Assembly: GCA_031761405.1 (NCBI GenBank)
Contig: JASEVX010000003.1
Coordinates: 16,533,139-16,597,138, forward strand
Direction of reading: 5' to 3'
DNA: 64,000 bases
DNA from: Serripes groenlandicus
Lineage: Eukaryota > Mollusca > Bivalvia > Cardiida > Cardiidae
Positions within the stretch are counted from its first letter, which is position 1, and each line of letters opens with the position of its first letter. A program made the position numbers and the translations under genes. The notes beneath the pieces were generated by a model that saw only the letters and a list, made by a program, of their open reading frames with translations, ran no database searches and was not told the DNA's origin. Of this stretch, positions 22,552 to 34,698 are shown piece by piece.

Positions 22552-25500
22552 ATTCCATAATCCAGTGAAACTGTCGTGGATTTAAAGCCAATTTTGAGGA
22601 ATTGTCTCTTCTAGTTAATGAAAAGAAACCAGTAGCTATATGCTTACAAGAAACATTTTTAAAAGATAATTATAGTCTTTTTCTTTAATATCATTCATGT
22701 TATCATAAAACATCTGATGCAAGTGCTCGAGCTTGTGGTGGGGTAGCAATAGTTGTTAACAACTCTGTTCCCCATAGCTTAGTCTCACTTACTACAACTC
22801 TGCAGGCAACTGCGGTAATACTTTCATTGAGCAAAACAATTACCTTATGCTCTTTGTATCTTCCGCCAAGTCAGCTACTTGATACAGACAAGCTCGTTGA
22901 ACTTGTCAATCAGCTGCCAACACCTTTTATGATAGTTGGTGACTTCAATTCACACAATACGTTGTGGGGATGTAGAGACACCAATAAAAAAGGCCATCTA
23001 TTAGAAGATTTTATTTTTAAACATGACCTTTGTATTTTGTATAATAAATCTCACACATATCTACATCCTGCTACTGGTTCTTACTCATCTCTTGATCTTT
23101 CTATTTGTAGTCCTGATATATTTGTTGACTTTAAGTGGAAGGTGGAAGACGACCTTCATGAAAGTGATCATTTCCCTATAATTATCACTGAAACTGGGCC
23201 ATCTGTCCTGGGGCGTCCGAGACGATGGAAGCTCCACAAAGCGAACTGGAATTTATTCCAGATGCGATGTGAACATTCCATTAATCCGGATGCTTTCTTG
23301 GAATGTGATGATCCTACACAACTATTTACTTCTTTAATGTATCAGGCTGCTAAAGAGGCAATTCCCCAAACTTCGACAAATCCAATACATCCTCGCAAAC
23401 CTTGGTTTAATGAGGATTGCAAAAAGGCTATAGGAACACGCAAATCGGCTCTAAGGCAGTTTAACCTGAGGCCAACCCATCAAAATCATGTATACTTTAA
23501 AATAGCTAGAGCTAAAGCTCGTAAAACAATTAAGCACAGTAAACGTGCGTCTTGGAGACAGTATGTATCTAGATTAAATTCTAGATCATCTGTCATGATA
23601 AGGAAGATAAAAGGAAAGAGCAGTTCGCTTAGTGTGAATCATCTGAGCACCTCAGACGGTATCACCACCTCAAAGAAGGATAGTGCTAACACGTTGGCAG
23701 ATTCCTTTGCACAAAAGTCGTCCTCTTCAAACTATTCTCCAAAGTTTCAAAAATTTCAAAAGCAAAAGGAGAAACGGAAAATAAACTTTAAATCGAAAAA
23801 TGAAGATGCCTACAATAAAGCTTTTACGTTAAAGAATTAAAATCGGCTCTCAAGAAGTGCCATGATACCGCTGCGGGTTCAGATGATATACACTATCAAC
23901 TGATTAAAAATTTACCTTTCCGGTCCCTTTCTCGTTTACTTGACGTCTATAATCAGGTTTTGGCGAACGGGAAATCTCCCGAGATCTTGGAAAGAGGCCA
24001 TCGTTATTCCAATTCCCAAGCCTGGTAAAGATACAACTAAACCTGGGAATTATCGTCCTATAGCCTTAACTAACTGTATATGTAAAACCATGGAAAGAAT
24101 GGTGAACGACAGACTTGTTTGGTTTCTCGAAAAGAACAAAATTATTACAACTTTCCAGTCTGGTTTTCGTAAACATAGAAGTACAGTGGATCATTTGATC
24201 CGTTTTGAAACTGTTATCAGAGAAGCATTCATTAAAAAGGAGCACGTTGTCTCCGTCTTATTTGACTTAGAAAGTGCATATGCCACTACCTGGAAATATG
24301 GTATTATGAATGACCTCTATGATTTTGGCATAAGAGGTCGCCTTGCTTATTTCATTTCTGCTTTTTTAAATGAACGTCAGTTCAAAGTTCGTGTTGGTGA
24401 TACTTTGTCTGATCCACATGAACAGGAAATGGGTGTTCCCCAGGGATGCATTCTTTCTCTTACACTTTTTAGTGTAAAGATTAATAACATTATCAAATCT
24501 GTTAACCCTGGAGTTGAATGTTTTTTATATGTTGATGATTTCTGTATTTGCTACAGATCAAAACATATGCATACAATTGAAAGACAATTGCAACAAGTTT
24601 TGAATAATTTGCAAAAATGGTCAAACGAAAATGGCTTTAAATTCTCTAAAAGCAAGACCAAATGTATGCACTTTTGTCAACTTCGTAAACACCACCTAAA
24701 TCCAGATTTAACACTAGATGGCACTCGTATTGAAGTTGTGCCTGAATTTAAATTCCTTGGTCTATTGTTTGACCCAAAACTGACTTTTGTTCTTCATATT
24801 AAATATCTTAGAAATAAATGCCAGAAAGCATTAAACCTTTTACGCGTTGTATCCCACATGGATTGGGGCGCTGACCGTAAAGTCCTCTTGAGACTTTACA
24901 GGTCATTAATACGATCTAAATTAGACTACGCATGTATTGTTTATGGCTCAGCACGAAAGTCGTACATTGCAACACTTGATACCATTCACCATCAGGGTTT
25001 ACGGCTAGCCTTGGGCGCTTTTCGAACCTCGCCCGTCAAAAGTCTCTACGTAGAAGCCAATGAACCATCGTTACATTTACGCCGGAAAAAACAAGCTATG
25101 CAGTAGTTCTTAAAACTTAAGTCTAATCCTTCAAATCCCACTCATAGAGTTGTTTTTAAACCTTTATACAAGGAATTATTCTTAAAGAAGGAACGGGTAA
25201 TACCGCCTTTTGGTATCCGTTACGGTCCTGAAGTCGCTAAGCTTGATGTTGATCTTGAGGACATCGCGAGGCAGGAGATTTCAGATTCTCCACCTTGGAC
25301 TCTAAATAGTCCATCCTTCATTTATGATCTTGCGACCGATAAAAAGGCCTGCACAGATCCTATTGTTTTTAAATCCAAGTATATTGAAATTAAAAATACA
25401 TATTATAACTTTGAGCGTATTTATACAGATGGTTCTAAGGATGGAAAAAAAGACTGCTGCCGCTGCAGTTCATGATGACGATGTGATAACATTTCGGTTG

Positions 25501-26194
25501 CCAAATAATGCTTCTATATTTTCTGCCGAGTTAAAGGCAATTCATTTGGCGTTGGACCATATTGAATCCGACGGTTATTGGCGATATATTATTGTTACTG
25601 ACTCATTGTCTGCTATGCAGGCACTTCAGAATGACAAAATAGATAACCCTGTTATTGTTAATCTCCTTTCTAAGCTATCGCGTATTTGTGCAACAGCACA
25701 TGTAGTATTTTGCAGGATCCCCAGTCATATGGGCATTCACGGTAACGAACATGCTGACTTGGCAGCCAAGTCTGCTCTTTCACAAGATATTTTACCTTTT
25801 AAAATACCTTATTCCGATTTTAAACCTTTAATACATGTTTTACTTTACGATAAGTGGCAAAGTGATTGGAATAAGCAAGTAAATAATAAACTGCACTCGA
25901 TCAAGTCAGTACTTGGTGAGTGGCTACCAGCTTTTAGATCCTGTCGCCGAGAAGAAATTGTCCTTGCTCGTTTACGCATTGGGCACACATGGTTAACTCA
26001 TGCATACTTACTGAAGGGTGAGGAAGCACCTCAGTGTATTCCATGTTTTACACAACTTTCAGTACAGCACATTCTTCTGGAATGTGCTGATTTCGCTCCA
26101 ATACGTGATAGATTTTTCAAGGCTCTTTGAGTCTGTCAAACCGGAACTTTTATTTGATTTCCTTAGGGAAATTAATATTTTTAATAAAATATGA
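22549..26194 (+). pseudogene. LINE-A copy 2 ORF2 (endonuclease-RT-RNase H)
   Basis: Same domains as copy 1 but with the full RT palm: GVPQGCILS and FLYVDDFCICYRS are present. Endonuclease GDFNSHN and SDHFPI at 22950-23180; motif A reads LFDLESAYATTW (second Asp replaced by Ala); RNase H DGSKDGKK through GNEHADLAA at 25420-25770; C-terminal CIPCFTQLSVQHILLEC. Damage: Trp to TGA at 22564, TAA near 22689, a 15-base deletion near 23595, one-base deletion near 23838 and one-base insertion near 23958, Tyr to TAG at 25105, an extra base near 25450, and a 17-base deletion near 26126. All are recognisable by comparison with copies 1 and 3. Confidence 0.93.
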
Positions 26195-26473
26195 TTATTT
26201 CTTAAATCGTGCTTTTGCACATTCATTACTCTTACTGATCCTGTCCCAAATGTCCTCAGATATTATTTATCTTTATGTTAAGTATTACATAGTAATGTTG
26301 GGCTTGTTTGCCTCTATCTTATTGTATATTGGCTTACATGTTATTTTATATCTATTTTAGGTATCGCATACATCATGTTTGATTATTTCACTTTACATTA
26401 AGTAAATTATTAAGCGCCCAAAATGACCTTAGTTGTCGACGGGCCTTAAAACACCATTCATTCATTCATTAAT

Positions 26474-26485
26474 TCGTTTGCTCGC
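26474..26485. repeat. Right TSD of LINE-A copy 2
   Basis: Second copy of TCGTTTGCTCGC. From here to 26797 I see only AT-rich sequence. Confidence 0.92.
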
Positions 26486-26797
26486 AGCTGCAATATTTCA
26501 TGAATCTAAATTATTTGAATGTAAAGAATATTTCCAAAGTAACAGGATTTAATTAATTTTATCGTGATGTTGAGCCAAAGCGACATGGAATAAAAAGATA
26601 CACCTATCTTTATGAGGTAAATGTATTTTTACTTGCTGTGTGAAGATACACACATTTGAATAACTGTCACATTTATTGAATTTAATCAACAAACATGTTA
26701 AAAATGTCAGGATCAGGACAATATCGGAACTAATATACATGCGCACGTAATGCGGTATGTTTTATTATTCTATGTATTTTTGAGAAATTAAACATCT

Positions 26798-26953
26798 GGG
26801 GCCAGTTATTTAACTTGTGGTTAAAATTTAACCAAGGGTTACATAACCACAGGGTAAAACAAAGTTGAGCAACGAGATTTAACCCTTGATTTTGTAACAA
26901 CAGATTAAATTAACCATTGGTTAAATTTAACCACAAGTTGAACAACCGGCCCC
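26798..26953. mobile_element. Palindromic MITE of 156 bp
   Basis: Starts GGGGCCAGTTATTTAACTTG and ends in the near-perfect reverse complement; arms of about 55 bases rich in GGTTAAA/TTTAACC, with an inner pair around CCAAGGGTTA. There is no coding. The TSD is not clear, so the superfamily is not assigned. Confidence 0.75.
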
Positions 26954-27552
26954 TGTAATTGAGCATTTTGTTAACTGTATGCACTGATGAACAATAAATT
27001 CGGCGGCAATGCTAAGCGTTACGTAATAAAGAAAAAATAAAGAAGATATTGGTTCATTTTCATCGGAGAAAGATTTCCAAGTCTGAAATGTGACAGTAAT
27101 CAAAATAAAATAGACCGGTTTTATGATTTTTCATTTATTTCACTATATAGTCACGATAAAACGATAACAGAAACACTAGTTCTTCGCCGTCATACCGTCC
27201 AAAATTGAATCAAATTGGTACAATTATTGAGTGTGGGCCGTGTGAGTTCAAGACACTGAGATTTGGTGTACTCTTAGTCAAAACGTTTTGGAGCTTCTAC
27301 ATGTTGAGGAATGTTATAAATGCCTTTTTATATACCTGCACATTTTTTGGTGTAAATACAAGTAGATTGACATGGGCAAATAAAACACGACGGATGAAAA
27401 AGTCAAATACGATACCACATATGGTAATAGTACGTCACTAAAATATGATTTTACCTCATTAAAATATACGATATCACGCCATTCAAAATGCGGTAGTAGG
27501 ATATTTTCCACATGCTATTAATAAGTTTTAATTGATGTGAAATTATATAATT
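26954..27552. other. Intergenic, nothing firm
   Basis: A stretch near 27340-27410 (AAGTAGATTGACATGGGCAA, then ACACGACGGATG) loosely resembles 45625-45675, suggesting an old dispersed repeat. No gene seen. Confidence 0.45.
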
Positions 27553-28250
27553 TGAAATTGAAATTGTGCGATTCACTTATTTTACCGAGTTTGATGTATG
27601 GGGTTAATGTATGAGGTCTTCATAAAGCTGACGAGGTAGAAAAGGTACATGTAAAGTTTTTAAAACAAACTCTTGGTGTGCATAAATAAACACCGTCAGC
27701 AGCAGTATTCGGAGAGATTGGAAGATATCCTTTAGTTATATTACGTAAGATAGCAATTATTAAATAGTGGAAACAAATCAAAACACGTCCTTATACGATT
27801 TTTTAACATGAAAGATATACAGGGCAATATTGTAAATAATTTTCATAAAGATATAAACCATTTACCGGATAGTCTCGGTTTATCGTATTTGCACAGAATA
27901 AGCATTACAAATTCTGACGTTTAACTTGTTATTGGGCAAAGAAAAGATAGTTACATTCAAAATTGGTTTTCAGATTTAGATAATTTTGCAAAATTACAAC
28001 GTTACAGATCTTTAAAAAGCTATTATAAAACCGAAAAATATCTCGATTGTGTTAATAACAGAATTACAATGACAAGACAAAGATGTACATCTCACCATTT
28101 ATAAATTGAGGAAGGACGATATAATAACATCCCTCGGGAAAATAGAATGTGTAAACTGTGCAACTTGAATGTTATTGAGAATGGTTATCATTTTATACTT
28201 ATATCATGACCTATGTATCGTCAACTAAGAACCAATCGTTATGAGGTTAA
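27553..28250 (+). pseudogene. 3' part of a LINE ORF2 (post-RT region), same type as LINE-C
   Basis: Read with several stops: LILPSLMYGVNV, EKVHVKFLKQTLGV, TPSAAVFGEIGRYPLVILRK, then AKLQRYRSLKSYYKTEKYLD, NNIPRENRMCKLCNLNVIEN and GYHFIL. This is the thumb-to-C-terminus pattern of a common invertebrate LINE group, ending in the C-x2-C-x8-H Cys/His motif. Five or more nonsense codons. The 3' end runs straight into the satellite-like array. Confidence 0.78.
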
Positions 28251-28254
28251 CATT

Positions 28255-29490
28255 GTTTCACACACTAAAACAGCCCGTGTACTTCAATACATTTGGAATT
28301 GTCTCGAGCCGGACAAATATCACTAATACAGCCCGTGTATATTAGTAGCATTTGGATGTCTCGAACCGATGGTACGTCACTAAAATCGCCTGTGTACTTT
28401 AATACCATTTGGAATTGTCACAAACCGGACGTACATAACTAAAACAGCCCTGTATACATTAATATCCTTTGAAATGGCCTCCAATCGATAGTTCGAAACG
28501 AATACACTTTTATAATTTGAAATGGTCTCGAACCGGACATACGTCACTAATACTGCCCGTGTACATTATTACATACCATTTGGAATTGTCACAAACCGGA
28601 CGTACATAACTAAAACAGCCCGTATACATTTATATAATTTGGAATAGCCTCGAATCGATAGTTCGACACTTATCTTATTTGATATGGTCTCGAACCGAAC
28701 ATACGTCACTAATACAGCGCGTGAACATTCATATCATTTGGATGTCTCAAAGCGATGGTACGTCACAAAAACAGCCCGTGTACATTAATATCATTTAAAA
28801 TGGTCTCCAGCCGGACATTCGTCACAAATACTGCCCGTGTAAATTAATATCATTTGGATGTCTCGAACCGATGGTACGTCACTAAAACAGCCCGTGTACT
28901 TTAATACATTTGGAATGACGTACGTCACTTAAACAGCACGTGTATATTAATATCATCTCGATGTCTTGAACCGATAGTAGTAGTAGTAAAACAGCCCATG
29001 TACTTAAATACATTTGGAATTGTCTCGAATCGGACGTGCGTCACGAAAACAGCACGTGTACATAAATATCATTTGGAGGTCTCGAATCAGACATACGTCA
29101 CCAATACAGCCCGTGTATATTGATATCATTTGAATGTCTCGAATCGATGGTTCGTCACTAAAACAGACCATGTACTTTAATACATTTGAAATTGTCTAGT
29201 ATCGAACGTACGTCACTAAAACAGCCCGTGTACATTAATATCATGTGGAGGTCTCGAACCGGACATACGTCACTAAACAGCCGGTGTATATCTATATAAT
29301 TTGGTCTCGAATCGGACATACGTCACTTAACAGCCGGTGTATATCTATATAATTTGGTCTCGAATCGGACATACGTCACTAAAACAGCCCGTGTACATTA
29401 ATACAATTTGTATTTCTCGAACCGATGGTACGTCACTAACACAGTCCGTGTACTTAATATCATTTGGAATTGTCACAAACTGTTATATAT
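28255..29490. repeat. Degenerate tandem array, ~59-bp unit, about 21 copies
   Basis: Each unit contains AACAGCCCGTGTACATTAAT, a TATCATTTGGAATGTCTCG part and ACCGGACATACGTCACTAA. Spacing between successive CAGCCCGTG motifs varies from about 57 to 63. Units diverge but keep order and strand, as in an old satellite or minisatellite. No coding. Confidence 0.93.
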
Positions 29491-29755
29491 CCGGTATGTC
29501 ATTGTTTGCAGCGGCGGTAGCACCCCCTGCTCGTATTGAATGCAAGCAATACCTCTTAAAATGTTGAACTACCATTTTCAAACGTTAAGATATTTATTTA
29601 TTTAAGCATCCAAAACATGTATAAACAAACACGAGTCTATAGGGGATTTGTAATCAAATAAATTATGAAACCATTTAATGCTATACAAAGGATTCACAAT
29701 CGGACTAGGAGTGATTCATAATTGAATTAAAGCTGCAAGATATAGAGATATAGAG

Positions 29756-30012
29756 ATTGATTGATTGATTGAGGTTTAACGCCGTTTTTAACATTTTTTA
29801 CAAAGTTATATCGCGGTGGTCAGTTCACCTACTCATGCATTTCCTGGTTTTCTCACACCAGTACTCCACACATAGACTTAGCCCAGTGGTTGAAGACGAA
29901 TGACGTATGTCGCATTGACTTTTGTCAATCGTCGGAAAGAAAGTTGGCCGAGCCGGGATTCGAACTCACATCCCCTGGATTGACAGCCCGCGTCGTAATG
30001 CGTTAGCTGGCA
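29756..30012 (-). mobile_element. tRNA-derived SINE
   Basis: On the minus strand the head reads TAACGCATTACGACGCGGGC and then a box B-like GAGTTCGAATCCC followed by GGCTCGGCC; the body includes GAAAACCAGGAAATGCATGA; it ends GGCGTTAAACCTCAATCAAT with a short tetranucleotide tail. The head resembles a tRNA D-to-T-loop core but the anticodon arm is not intact, so it is not a tRNA gene. Sequences 19290-19490 and 47800-47960 are relatives. From 30013 to 30439 I see nothing further. Confidence 0.78.
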
Positions 30013-30439
30013 ATGTATTCTCAACACTCAACCCACTAATAATGGCCCACTTACGCCATCGTTGAAATCCATGCTCGTAAGTTCAGGAGGAAATTGCTGG
30101 CTCTGGAATCATGTAATAACTTTGGTAGAAAAAACACCTTCTCTGCCAACGTCGCAGATGAACCCAATGCTTGCAGATCTTTACTATATCTCTGGAAAAA
30201 AACATATGTAAAAAACATACATATGTTTAAATATCATTTAAACTGATTTAGGAAATTCCTTATGAATGATCATAAAAATACAGGTCTTTTAGCGAGAAGT
30301 CAAACCAAAAAATATTAATGCTCATATTATAAAAGCAAGGGAGATAACCATTGATTGACTTTTGTATGTTCATAGATTTTTACTCTACCTTACCCTTCAT
30401 TTTTGCTCCTTTTCCCAATATGGTCAATATATAAAACTA

Positions 30440-32225
30440 TCATTCTGAGTTCAAGTTTTTAGCAACAAAAATACTTTCTCTATGTTTACATCTTGTAAAC
30501 AATTCTTTTGAAGGAGGCAAGAATATAAAATCTTGAATAAATAACGAAAAGTGTCCCTGGAAAGAACATACCATTCTAAAAAGCAGCCGATTTCCATTCC
30601 GGGACGACTCACACTTCCCGCGCATATGAACCATTTATCTGTCCTAGCACTTTGGGTATTAAAGTGATAATGGGACAAAAGTCCCAGTCATAAGTAAATG
30701 CATCCTCTTCAGACGTTCTGTTACACCAGAATCTAGATTAGAAATGAGACAATTTAGCCTTGTACTCTGGTGCAAAGTAGTCAATGTCGAACGAGACCCA
30801 TCTCCGATTGAAAATGTTAACTATATCTTGAGATATGCCCAAATCATCTCTCTGTATTAGCTTGGATTGAGAATCAGCTTTTCCGTTTGCATTACTAGGT
30901 AACCATTCGACTTTCAAGTAAATACATTTTTCAGTACAAAACTAAAATATCTTATATGACACTTTTGACAATAATACACATATTAACATTATAAGAGAAC
31001 CATTTAACCCTTTGACTTTTAAGCACATCTCCAAGGGCTAAGAGTATTCTGTATACTGCACAAAGCTCCCTGCACGTGATGGATTCAGTAGATTCCAAAG
31101 AAGCCCAAGTTCCACGAACTATCATCTCCGGAGTATCTATCTCATAATCATCTAACCCTGTACTACTAGCATCACTATAAACTATCCTAGAACATTTATT
31201 TGAGGGGAAAATGAACCGACTATTTAAGGACTTAATATTTTTTCCCCAAAAATTGCTATCTGATGCTTACTTTCTAAAAACAACCTTATATAAGAAATCC
31301 AAGACTACGCTCTTCCTATATCTATACTTAGACTTCTAGTCATAATCGGTGAAGCAGAACCTAAAACAATATTATTCGATATGATTTGACCATTAAATCT
31401 AGCCACTTTCTTTACAGATCACCATAATCACGACCATACATACTTTAAGGTATCAAACGTTTTCTGACCTTTATTTATAGTAATGTTGGCAATATATTCA
31501 GTCGAATTCAGCAATACACCAAGCCATTGTTATTCCTGGGTTGGTATCCAACATGATTTATCGGCCTTTGGTATGAAACTATAGTGCAATAAATCACCCT
31601 TAACATCTTTCGCCATATTTTGTGTTGTCAAATACGTATCAGCAGAACCAAAACCCTCATCTAAAAACAACACACTATTTTAGCCTTCTCCTCTCCATTT
31701 ATGTATCAATGGTATAGTTAACTGAGTAAATATATACGGAACTGAAGACAGCCCGATTGGAAGAACTAGAAAACGGAAAAATTAACTACACCATCTTCCA
31801 TAACCCATGACAACCCAATGAATTATTTGTGTGGAAAAACTATATTCTTAAAATGATAAGCAGAATGAATATCAAACTTCATCATCCAGCATTCTTTCTG
31901 TAAATGCAGTAACGCTTTACCGAGATATTCGTACTTCACTTTCTGCTTCCAAATATGCGCATTACCTAATCTCAAGTCAAGAATTAACCTTCTTTTCCCA
32001 TTATTTTGAATTGAGACCGTCAAAGGATCAATTGGTATTTGTGTATATTGGGTTAGGAAGCCCCTGTCCAACACATCCCTAATTGCATGTTTAACTAACC
32101 TTCTCTCCCTTAGCTGCGACATATTAAGTTTACTAACAGATTTGCTTAATAATGAAAAGAAATGGATCTTGTATCCATACATTATGGTATCTAGAAAAAA
32201 TCCTTTTACAGAATTCATATATTCC
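30440..32225 (-). pseudogene. RT-RNase H of a DIRS/Ngaro-type element
   Basis: RT part: PLTVSIQNNGKRRLILDLRL, CWMMKFDIHSAYH (motif A), YLGLSWVMEDGVVNF, VLPIGLSSVPYIFTQLT (motif B), VLFLDEGFGSADTY (motif C, with Asp-Glu where Asp-Asp is expected) and KADKSCWIPTQ. RNase H part: RGTWASLESTESITCRELCA, LKVEWLPSNANGKADSQSKL and RRWVSFDIDYFAPEYKAKLS, then SEEDAFTYDWD. The motif order and the 'DLR', 'LPxGLSSAP' and 'WxSFDxDxFA' signatures are those of DIRS-like RT-RNase H proteins. Only the first ~130 codons are continuous; stops and frame changes break the rest. Confidence 0.78.
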
Positions 32226-32399
32226 TTGATCTATTTTTCACAATAATTTGCTTCTGACCGTGCTCATACTCGAAATATACTTTGTTAAACCTATTCTTAT
32301 CATAGAGACAACTCAAAAATAATATTCACATTTTCTATATTTAATTTTGGGCACTCTTTTGCTATTCCCACACCATCGCATTATTTTTTTCCGGAGTGT

Positions 32400-32730
32400 T
32401 GGTCTTGATGAACCCCGGGTCTGCTATATGGACAGTTTCGTCCTAAATGCGTGTTCTCTCCGCACCCGAAACAAGGTCGAGCCAATCTAATGGGACCGCT
32501 TGCCTGAAAGGAACAGAAACTCTTATGTTATGCTGGTTGACTCCGATAACTAGTACCAGCCAGAGCTTGTTATTGTTGGTTTCACCGCCTTCTTATGTTT
32601 CTACTTTATTCTCTTTGTTCTTAAGGGCCCTCGATTCAGCCCTGTAAATCATGGCTTCGTCGTCTTAATCACTAGCTGCGCGGTTAAGATCATATTGGTG
32701 TACTATTTTCCATTCTATTTCATGTATCGA
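32400..32730 (-). pseudogene. Gag-like fragment with CCHC knuckle
   Basis: Minus strand reads DDEAMIYRAESRALKNK, then, after a frame change, RPCFGCGENTHLGRNCP at 32431-32475, a C-x2-C-x4-H-x4-C knuckle. Position directly upstream of the DIRS-type RT fits the gag ORF of that element. Too broken to define ends. Confidence 0.6.
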
Positions 32731-33185
32731 AACCTCAGCGTCAAGTTTAATCAAAATATGCAAATAAAGATTGTGTCAGTCATTAACCCCCACAAAACAA
32801 TGACAATTTAATTTGATAATGAAATCGGGAGGAACTTACGTTTTAGATTACATTAGATTGGGCTAGGCCTACGTATTGTAGTAAATATTCATCCGCCATT
32901 CATCTGTTCATTTCACGATTAAAAAAATAGTATCTCTATAATAATTAAATTGAATCAGTGTATTTGCTACTTCCTGTACTCTTAATATATTGTAGGTATA
33001 TAATAAAAGGAGAATTACGAGTTTTCACGCTACTTGTCGTACAATACGAACCAATTTATTGCTCCTGCAACATAATATTACGTATTTAATAACGTCGAAA
33101 TAACAACAACATATGTGAAACTCTTTTTCTGCTCAAACGCCAATTTTCTATCTTTTTCTTGCAACATATTTTGTTTGGCGCAATG
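32731..33185. other. Stretch between the retroelement and exon 3
   Basis: No coding resemblance. If the host gene had a GAIN/seven-helix region, further exons should lie at or beyond this point; I find none before the retroelement. Confidence 0.5.
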
Positions 33186-34040
33186 CTACCCAAACGAAAT
33201 ACGATTTGTCATTGCTGCCAACAGTTCAAGAAAAATGAAGATCATAATCAAGAAGCGCCAATGCATTGCCATGGTAACAGAACCGGCTTTAATGTAGCCA
33301 GAATCCTCCAAGCATACTAGGGCTTTCTGTGAGCCGAATTCATCTTGAAACAGTGAATATTCCTCCGGATACAGGTGTATGCTGATTCTTTTTAAATATA
33401 ATATGGTATACTGGAGTTCATATTCAATATTTCTAAGTTCGATCTGATTACAGAAAAAGAGCTTGTTAATTAGAAGGTTGTAGGATGCCATGTAGTTATA
33501 TTTCTTGTAAAGTGTTTTCCAAGATACTTTTTTCAATAGGGACGAACTGCTGATTGGACGGCCGGACAATGCAGTCCATTCCGGTGTAAACACATGTATA
33601 CGATTAGGTTTGTACCCTAAAATATATGTGTCCCCATGTTTATCCAGTTGTTGTTTGAAATAGGTTATTCTATTGTTGAAAGGTACCAGCCATGTTTGAC
33701 TTAACACTTTTCGGAGGCCCTTGTTGAGATTACTGAGTTCGAACCGTTCTGCTTTACAGTGTAGCTGTATAATAAACTCAGCTGTGTTTGTCTCAAGACG
33801 CAAACCTATGCTTTCAATTACCCAGCATCCTTTCCATGGGCTCAAATGCTGAAACAAAGAATGGATCTCGGCTTCAGTCAAGTTGTTAATGAAGGTTGCG
33901 TCAGTGGTGTTGGTCGTCGATAGGTTCAGACGGACATTAATACTTTCAATCAAAAGTACTGCTGGTGGATAACCGCACTGGCTGTCAGCCAAACGGATTT
34001 GAAACATTGGACATTGAAGTGGTACGCACTCGACGTCATT
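33186..34040 (-). CDS. Exon 3 of the somatomedin-B-like gene (ectodomain, C-terminal hydrophobic segment)
   Basis: Starts after a good acceptor (TTTGATTTCAG at 34041-34051) in phase 0 and reads NDVECVPLQCPMFQ. Continues 284 residues to a stop at 33186. Contains N-glycosylation sequons (NLS, NTT), spaced cysteines and a C-terminal hydrophobic run, WRFLIMIFIFLELL, that could anchor the protein or be the beginning of a first membrane helix. The joined protein is 746 residues from the ATG at 39155. The ectodomain resembles those of expanded invertebrate adhesion-GPCR-like proteins, but no GPS motif or seven-helix domain is found, so it may be a single-pass relative, an incomplete model, or a gene cut short by the downstream retroelement. 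Confidence 0.72.
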   Translation of the reverse strand, partial: NDVECVPLQCPMFQIRLADSQCGYPPAVLLIESINVRLNLSTTNTTDATFINNLTEAEIHSLFQHLSPWKGCWVIESIGLRLETNTAEFIIQLHCKAERFELSNLNKGLRKVLSQTWLVPFNNRITYFKQQLDKHGDTYILGYKPNRIHVFTPEWTALSGRPISSSSLLKKVSWKTLYKKYNYMASYNLLINKLFFCNQIELRNIEYELQYTILYLKRISIHLYPEEYSLFQDEFGSQKALVCLEDSGYIKAGSVTMAMHWRFLIMIFIFLELLAAMTNRISFG

Positions 34041-34651
34041 CTGAAATCAAATGTAAATATCTATATATACGAATGAATGCACCCACACTATCTTTATTCT
34101 TGCTTCTTTGCATCTTATGTTATAGGGCGATCATTTTGAGAATCAAAAACAAATTATATTTTGTAGGTCAAACAAGGATGATTGAAAATGAACATTTTTC
34201 TCCCTTTATCTGCGATCTGATATGTAAATGAAATGGATGAACACATCGTCTACCAAAGGGTCTCTTTCTTTTTGACACAATGACTATTAACTGACAATAT
34301 GGACTTGGTCCTGACCACCGGACATATATATGTAGTACTAGAATTTATCAATACACGTGTTTGTCATTTGTTATTAATTAACAAAAGAACAGATGATCGA
34401 ATAAATGAAATACGGTTTATCTTTTGTGAGAATGGATGATTAAACAACAACAAAAGTATTTGAACACAAATCAGGATGAGCTTAATATTGTCAGATAACA
34501 CCATCCGCATACACAAGTGACACTTTTAACACTTTCCTTCATATACACGTTCTTTGACGCCTCTTTATCAAACGGCTTTTAGAAAACATAGTGACAAAAG
34601 AAGAAACTGCTCCATTCAATTAGAAATTTTCTATTTTTTTACAAAATATTT

Positions 34652-34698
34652 TCAACGTCGTCTGCTGCAGAATTGTCGTATGAGGGAAAGGGTTAAAG
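34652..34698 (+). repeat. Dispersed motif 'CTGCTGCAG...GGGAAAGGGTTAA', copy 1
   Basis: Reads CGTCGTCTGCTGCAGAATTG and shortly after GAGGGAAAGGGTTAAA. Four other copies: 35302-35350, 39843-39892 (minus), 50231-50271 and 50631-50670. Confidence 0.7.

Larger units (their letters stand above)
20326..26473 (+). mobile_element. LINE-A copy 2, full length
   Basis: Complete element of about 6.1 kb between 12-bp TSDs, and therefore the reference for the family: 611-base leader beginning with a G/C-rich stem-like run, ORF1, ORF2 overlapping it by ATGA, a 3' UTR (26195-26455) ending GCGCCCAAAATGACCTTAGT and on into the family terminus, and a short ATTC tail. All ORFs carry mutations, so it is not autonomous. 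Confidence 0.95.
30440..32730 (-). mobile_element. DIRS/Ngaro-type retroelement, ruined
   Basis: Minus strand order: gag-like fragment with a zinc knuckle, RT, RNase H and a following conserved stretch, which is the order in tyrosine-recombinase retroelements. The recombinase itself and the terminal repeats are not found. It begins about 450 bases downstream of the last recognisable exon of the somatomedin-B-like gene on the same strand. Confidence 0.72.

Noticed and set aside
28255..29490. A CRISPR array
   Set aside because: Units are degenerate and contiguous without unique spacers, and the context is eukaryotic.
29940..30012. A tRNA gene on the minus strand
   Set aside because: A box-B-like sequence is present but the anticodon arm and acceptor pairing are not; it is continuous with a SINE body and tail.
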